Under the pieces are notes generated by a model that did not search any database, was not told the DNA's origin, and was given only the letters and a program-made list of their open reading frames with translations. A DNA stretch of 17,520 bases from Anaerolineales bacterium (GTDB taxonomy: Bacteria; Chloroflexota; Anaerolineae; Anaerolineales; DRMV01): positions 1 to 17,520 of the forward strand of contig WGAK01000085.1 in NCBI GenBank assembly GCA_015494815.1, read 5' to 3'. Position numbers and translations under genes: made by a program. Below are positions 13,739 to 17,520 of this stretch, in pieces; the stretch's first letter is position 1; the number at the start of each line of letters is the position of its first letter.

Positions 13739-14066
13739 GAGGGCGGGGGGCATGCAGAAGTTGCCGAAAGCAACCAACGGGCGGCCTCAGGGTACAGGGC
13801 CGGAGACGACTTTGGGGCGCGCCTGTCCGCCCGCTGACACCTGACGCCTGTTCACGGACCGCTGCCAAGCGGCGAAGCCATCTCCTACGCGGGCCGGGTG
13901 AGAGCCGGGGCATCGCACGCGACGGCAAGGGCCGCTTTTCGGCCGTACCAGGAGATTGCTTCGGGGGCTGCGCCCCCTCGCAACGACACCGACAAAGGTG
14001 TGTCGCGGTTGCGGGCCACGCGCAGCATACCCTCCGGCGACATTTGCACGCGCCCGAGGGCGGGGG
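13739..14066. mobile_element. MITE-like non-coding element, copy B, with 11-bp flanking direct repeats
   Basis: This fills most of the gap between moaA and rplY. GAGGGCGGGGG occurs at 13739-13749 and 14056-14066 around a 306-base insert. The left end (13750-13770, GCATGCAGAAGTTGCCGAAAG) and the reverse complement of the right end (14031-14051, beginning GCGTGCAAATGTCGCCGG) share roughly three of four bases, a better terminal inverted repeat than in copy A. Internally CGAAGCCATCTCCT (13873-13886) pairs with AGGAGATTGCTTCG (13950-13963) with one mismatch, and GGGGGC/GCCCCC makes a small hairpin at 13963-13977. No gene is supported inside. Confidence 0.7.
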
Positions 14067-14077
14067 ATGCGGGCGGC

Positions 14078-15058
14078 CTACCCGCCGATTTGGCTCATGG
14101 TGCGGTTGAGGGGGATTTCGCCTTGGGCCAGGCCGTGGCCCCAGGGCTTGGCCCACAGCGCGTCGGTAATCTGCCGCCGCAACGCCTCGCGCGAGGCGCC
14201 CTGGCGTAGCGGGGTCAGCAGGTCCACCTCCTTCTCCCGCAGCAGGCACAGGCGCAAATGCCCGTCCGCGGTCAGACGCACTCGGGTGCACGACGCGCAG
14301 AACGGCTGGCTGAGGGTGGCGATGAAGCCCACCGTGCCGCGCGCGCCGGGCAGGCGATACAGCCGGGCCTCGCCGTCCAGCCGGCCGCCGTCCACGGGCT
14401 CCAGCCCGCCGTAGGCCGCGCGCAGCCGCGCCATCATCTCGGGGACGGTCACCACCAGGGTGCGCTGCACTTCGGTGGCCCCGGCGAAGGGCATCATCTC
14501 GATGAAGCGCACCTGCCAGGGCCGGTCCAGGGTGAGCCCGGCCAGCGGCACCACGTCCTCCTCGTTGTAGCCGCGCACCACCACCGCGTTGATTTTGATG
14601 GGCTGCAAACCCGCCTCTTCCGCGGCCCGAATGCCTTCCAACACATCTTCCAAATCGCCCCAACGGGTGAGCCGCCGAAACTTGGCCGGGTCGAGGGTAT
14701 CGAGGCTGATGTTGACCCGCTTCAGCCCGGCCTGGGCCAGCGCGTGGGCCAGGCGGGGCAACAAGATGCCGTTGGTGGTCATGGTCACCGTGCGGATGCC
14801 GGGCGTGGCGGCAATGCCCCGCACCAAATCCACCACCCCGGCCCGCACCGTGGGTTCACCGCCGGTCAGCCGAATTTTGTCGAAGCCCAGGTCCGCGAAC
14901 AAACGCACGAAAAACAGCACCTCGTCGTCTTGCATCAATTCGTGGTTGGGCCGAAAGGTCATGTCCTCGGGCATGCAATACACGCACCGCAGGTTGCAGT
15001 GGTCGGTCAGGCTGATGCGCAGGTAATGCAAGCGCCGTCCATAGCGGTCGTGGGCCAT
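14078..15058 (-). CDS. moaA: GTP 3',8-cyclase MoaA
   Basis: A 326-residue radical SAM enzyme that rearranges GTP to 3',8-cyclo-7,8-dihydro-GTP, the first step of molybdenum cofactor synthesis with MoaC. The SAM cluster motif is CNLRCVYC (C21, C25, C28), followed by LTGGEPT (64-70). The second, substrate-binding cluster is C254, C257 and C271 (FCASCTRVRLTADGHLRLCL). The C-terminus ends MSQIGG with the conserved Gly-Gly tail needed for activity in this family. The ATG at 15058 has GAGGTG close upstream; the open frame above it crosses the promoter. No other moa gene is in the window, so the pathway partners must lie elsewhere. It diverges from the HMG-CoA reductase gene. Confidence 0.96.
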   Translation of the reverse strand: MAHDRYGRRLHYLRISLTDHCNLRCVYCMPEDMTFRPNHELMQDDEVLFFVRLFADLGFDKIRLTGGEPTVRAGVVDLVRGIAATPGIRTVTMTTNGILLPRLAHALAQAGLKRVNISLDTLDPAKFRRLTRWGDLEDVLEGIRAAEEAGLQPIKINAVVVRGYNEEDVVPLAGLTLDRPWQVRFIEMMPFAGATEVQRTLVVTVPEMMARLRAAYGGLEPVDGGRLDGEARLYRLPGARGTVGFIATLSQPFCASCTRVRLTADGHLRLCLLREKEVDLLTPLRQGASREALRRQITDALWAKPWGHGLAQGEIPLNRTMSQIGG

Positions 15059-15096
15059 ACAACACCTCGAATTTTTTAGAGCCTTCTCTTGTAAAA

Positions 15097-15102
15097 AGTA
15101 TA
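15097..15102 (-). promoter_or_regulatory. Candidate -10 box of moaA
   Basis: The minus strand reads GGTATACTTTTTAC, with TATACT (five of six) placing the start about 32 bases before the ATG. The -35 region is poor and overlaps the -10 box of the divergent gene at 15121-15126. Confidence 0.45.
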
Positions 15103-15120
15103 CCATGCCCCAACGCGGGG

Positions 15121-15126
15121 TATAAT
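15121..15126 (+). promoter_or_regulatory. -10 box (TATAAT) of the HMG-CoA reductase gene
   Basis: The plus strand reads GGGGTATAATGACG, a consensus -10 giving a leader of about 49 bases before the ATG at 15182. The matching -35 region falls on the -10 box of moaA. CCCCAACGCGGGG between the two is an inverted repeat with 4-bp arms. Confidence 0.55.
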
Positions 15127-15181
15127 GACGCGCCCCGGTTCGCGCGGGCCCAAGCGGAGCCCTTTCCCCAGGAGGCAACCG

Positions 15182-16489
15182 ATGACCAACCGCTCGTCTC
15201 GTCTGCCCGGTTTTTACCGTTTGCCGTGGGCCCAGCGCCGTCAGCGTTTGGTCGAATTGGGCTGGCTGGAGCCCGAAGACCTGGCTGCGCTGGGCGGCGC
15301 CCAGGGCCTGACGCCCGAACTGGCCGACACCATGATTGAAAATGTGGTGGGCGTCTTCGGCCTGCCCTTAGGCATCGCTACCAATTTCGTGGTCAACGGC
15401 CGCGAAGTGCTGGTGCCCATGGCCGTGGAGGAACCGTCCATCGTGGCCGGCGCGTCGTTCATGGCCAAACTGGCCCGAGCCGGCGGCGGTTTTCGGGCCC
15501 ACGCCACCGAGCCGCACATGATTGGCCAGATTCAACTGGTGGACCTGCCCGACCCGTACGCGGCGCGGCTGCGGGTGCTGGAGGCCAAGGACCAACTGCT
15601 GGAAGCCCTGCGCGGGCTGGACCCGCTGCTGGAGCGGCTGGGCGGCGGGCCGCGTGATTTGGAGGCCCGGCTGCTGCAGCATCCCCGGCTGGGGATGTTT
15701 CTGGTGGTGCACCTGGTGTACGATGTGCGGGACGCGATGGGCGCCAACGCGGTCAACACCGCGTGCGAACGCCTGGCCCCCCACCTGGAAGCCCTGACCG
15801 GGGGGCGGGCGGTGCTGCGCATCCTGTCCAACCTGGCCGACCGACGGCTGGCCCGCGCCTGGGTGCGCATTCCCGCGGACGCGCTGGCCTTCGAGGGCTT
15901 TACGGGCCCGCAGGTGCGGGATGGCATTGTGGCGGCCTGGGCCTTCGCGGCGGCCGACCCCTACCGGGCCGCGACCCACAACAAGGGCATCATGAACGGC
16001 ATTGACGCGGTGCTCATCGCCACGGGCAACGACTGGCGCGCGGTCGAGGCCGGGGCCCACGCGTACGCGGCCCGCCACGGGCGCTACACCTCGCTGAGCA
16101 CCTGGGAAGTGGACGCGGACGGCGCGCTGGTGGGCACGCTGGAACTGCCCTTAGCCGTGGGCATCGTGGGCGGGGCCACCCGGTCGCATCCCAGCGCGCG
16201 GGCGGCGCTCAAACTGATGGGCGTGCGCACCGCGCGCGAGTTGGCCGAAATCGTGGTCGCGGTGGGGCTGGCGCAAAACATGGCCGCGCTGCGGGCCCTG
16301 GCCACCGAGGGCATCCAGCGCGGGCACATGAGCCTGCACGCGCGGCAAATCGCGATGGCCGCGGGCGCCACGGGCGACCTGGTGGAACGCATCGCCCGCC
16401 AAATGGTGGCCGAGGGCGTCATTCGCCTGGACCGGGCCCAGGAACTGCTGGCGCGCTATCGCTCGAGCGACGACCCGGCCACCGCGTAG
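15182..16489 (+). CDS. Class II hydroxymethylglutaryl-CoA reductase
   Basis: A 435-residue enzyme interconverting HMG-CoA and mevalonate with NAD(P)H, for isoprenoid synthesis or mevalonate breakdown. Class II motifs are ENVVGVFGLPLGIA (53-66), AVEEPSIVAG (81-90), DAMGANAVNT (184-193), HNKGIMNGIDAV (266-277) and GHMSLHAR (381-388). The catalytic set of the Pseudomonas mevalonii enzyme (E83, K267, D283, H381) maps with a one-residue shift to E84, K268, D284 and H382. AGGAGG lies six bases before the ATG at 15182; the frame opens 19 codons earlier, but that part covers the leader. No other mevalonate gene is in the window, so direction and cofactor cannot be decided. It converges with the LysE gene three bases later. 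Confidence 0.95.
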   Translation: MTNRSSRLPGFYRLPWAQRRQRLVELGWLEPEDLAALGGAQGLTPELADTMIENVVGVFGLPLGIATNFVVNGREVLVPMAVEEPSIVAGASFMAKLARAGGGFRAHATEPHMIGQIQLVDLPDPYAARLRVLEAKDQLLEALRGLDPLLERLGGGPRDLEARLLQHPRLGMFLVVHLVYDVRDAMGANAVNTACERLAPHLEALTGGRAVLRILSNLADRRLARAWVRIPADALAFEGFTGPQVRDGIVAAWAFAAADPYRAATHNKGIMNGIDAVLIATGNDWRAVEAGAHAYAARHGRYTSLSTWEVDADGALVGTLELPLAVGIVGGATRSHPSARAALKLMGVRTARELAEIVVAVGLAQNMAALRALATEGIQRGHMSLHARQIAMAAGATGDLVERIARQMVAEGVIRLDRAQELLARYRSSDDPATA

Positions 16490-16492
16490 GGC

Positions 16493-17083
16493 TCAGCCGC
16501 GCAGCACCAACACCAGGCCAAACCCGGCCAGCAAGGCCGCGCTCAATCGGGTGAGGCGCGCCCGCCACACCGCAGGCAGGCCGTGGGCCCGGCTGAACAC
16601 CGCCAGCAAGGCCAGCGAGGCCAGCACAATGGCCGCGTAGAACACGGCCACCAACTGCAGCCCGGCCCAGGGGTCGTCCTGCCACACTGCGAGCACCGGC
16701 GGGCCCAACACCGTGGCCCAAAACACATACACATTGGGGTTGACCCAGTTGATGCTCACGGCCTGGGCCAGGGTGCGTACCTGCCCGCGCGCGGCCGCGG
16801 GCTCGGCCGCGGCAGACGCGGTGCGGGCCAGGCGCCAGGCCAACCAGAGCAACACCCCCGCGCGGACCCAACGCAGCGAGTCCAGCCAGGCCAACGGCAG
16901 CCGCCCCAGGGCCCACAGGGTGAAGGCCACCACGGGGCCATCGCTGAGCAAGGGCGTGAAGGCCAGATACCACGCGCCGCGCCAGCCGCGCTGCACGGCC
17001 TGGGCGAAGAAGAAGGTTTGCAACGCGCCGGGCATCAGCGCCGCAGACAGGCCCAATCCGGCCACGGACCACCAGGAAGTCAT
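16493..17083 (-). CDS. LysE/RhtB-family transporter
   Basis: A 196-residue inner-membrane protein of the LysE superfamily of amino-acid and metabolite exporters. The N-terminal signature is MPGALQTFFFAQAVQRGWRG (17-36), where the usual PGP is PGA. The second-half motif is SINWVNPNVYVFW (109-121). About six hydrophobic helices are visible, near 5-20, 37-58, 70-85, 112-131, 140-160 and 178-195. GAGGTG stands four bases before the ATG. The truncated gene upstream on the same strand ends 40 bases away, so both may share a transcript. The substrate cannot be told from sequence. Confidence 0.85.
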   Translation of the reverse strand: MTSWWSVAGLGLSAALMPGALQTFFFAQAVQRGWRGAWYLAFTPLLSDGPVVAFTLWALGRLPLAWLDSLRWVRAGVLLWLAWRLARTASAAAEPAAARGQVRTLAQAVSINWVNPNVYVFWATVLGPPVLAVWQDDPWAGLQLVAVFYAAIVLASLALLAVFSRAHGLPAVWRARLTRLSAALLAGFGLVLVLRG

Positions 17084-17123
17084 GGCACACCTCGAAGGTA
17101 GGATGGCAGCGGAGGCCGGGGCC

Positions 17124-17480
17124 TCAGGGCACGGCCATGAAAATCACCCGCCACCCGCCCGGATACACGCCCTCGTCCCCACGGCAGCGGACCATGCGCA
17201 GCCCGTCCACGGTCTCGCTGCCGCTTTGCACCTGCACCCGATACGTCGCGTTGTCGTCCATGACGAAGTCCGCATAGCCCAGGCCGCGCTCGGGCTGCAG
17301 GCCGGTGTAGATGACCACCTCGCCCTGGGGCCCGCGCACCACCAGGGGGATGCCGGGCAGGGGCTGGGCGTCCGCGTCGTAGACCTCGACCTGCACCACG
17401 CCGGGCCGCGCGGGGTCGCAGACGGTGTCTTGCTGAAAGACGCGGAAGAAGGGCGCGGGGGTGGCCGTGGGCTGCCCCGC
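17124..17480 (-). CDS. C-terminal part of a secreted or surface protein (5' end lost)
   Basis: About 118 residues of a gene whose start is missing. After a short PTATPAP linker comes FFRVFQQDTVCDPARPGVVQ and then VEVYDADAQPLPG, followed by YTGLQPERGLGYADFVMDDN and a Trp-rich end (GGWRVIFMAVP). I associate this arrangement with an uncharacterised C-terminal domain found after Pro-Thr linkers in many Anaerolineae surface proteins; it resembles a small beta-sandwich (regulatory-like) fold. Upstream of 17481 the reading frame enters the right arm of the terminal inverted repeat and meets a TGA, with no ATG or ribosome site in between, so the true 5' sequence is absent. The GTG near 17399 is a possible internal start but would cut the domain. 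Confidence 0.65.
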   Translation of the reverse strand, partial: AGQPTATPAPFFRVFQQDTVCDPARPGVVQVEVYDADAQPLPGIPLVVRGPQGEVVIYTGLQPERGLGYADFVMDDNATYRVQVQSGSETVDGLRMVRCRGDEGVYPGGWRVIFMAVP

Positions 17481-17520
17481 GGCCTTCTTCCGCGTCTTTC
17501 AGCAAGACACCGTCTGCGAC
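17415..17520. repeat. Terminal inverted repeat at window end, probable fold-back artefact
   Basis: Bases 17415-17452 are the exact reverse complement of 17483-17520 (38 bp). After one mismatch (17453/17482) the pairing continues for seven more bases (17454-17460 with 17475-17481), leaving a 14-base loop. The left arm is coding sequence of the truncated gene, and the right arm closes its frame with a stop. The repeat ends exactly at the last base given. Snap-back priming or a mis-assembled contig end explains this best; a genuine palindrome is possible. Confidence 0.8.

Noticed and set aside
17080..17505. 141-codon minus-strand frame at the right edge
   Set aside because: It begins inside the fold-back arm and is out of frame with the recognisable domain of the truncated surface protein.

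Overview
The window is GC-rich bacterial chromosome with dense gene packing. It most resembles a member of the Chloroflexota, probably Anaerolineae. The evidence is a Tad locus with a receiver-fused CpaE, lipoproteins with long Pro-Thr linkers, and a truncated protein with a CDP...VQVEV-type C-terminal domain that I associate with that group. This placement is inference; no rRNA or other phylogenetic marker is present. The last bases form a near-perfect inverted repeat, so the right edge is probably a contig end with a fold-back artefact.

Left part, minus strand (1-5891): a Tad/Flp pilus operon cpaB-cpaE-cpaF runs off the left edge behind its own extended -10 promoter. Upstream of it lie an RNHCP-domain zinc protein that overlaps rnc (RNase III) by 4 bases, an M48 integral-membrane metalloprotease, and a small putative lipoprotein.

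Centre, plus strand (6053-11111): an ABC exporter ATPase and permease, a NarL-type histidine kinase and response regulator, and a propeller-like lipoprotein. The first four genes are separated by only 10-15 bases and look like one sense-and-export operon. A 34-bp dyad sits in front of it. A 13-bp perfect stem encloses the ribosome binding site and start codon of the last gene.

Right part (11112-17520): a class IV aminotransferase, a convergent YjjX-type NTP phosphatase, ribosomal protein L25 (rplY) with a clear promoter and intrinsic terminator, moaA (molybdenum cofactor), a divergent class II HMG-CoA reductase (mevalonate pathway), a LysE-type exporter, and the 3' end of a truncated gene. 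Two diverged copies of a ~310-320 bp non-coding element lie at 11112-11459 and 13739-14066. They have imperfect terminal inverted repeats and are flanked by different perfect direct repeats of 12 and 11 bp, so they look like a MITE-type element. Each ends exactly 7 bases outside the -35 box (TTGACG) of a neighbouring gene's predicted promoter.

The strongest candidates for something undescribed are this element family, the start-codon hairpin at 9859-9907, the dyad at 5960-5993, and the coupling of rnc to the RNHCP protein.
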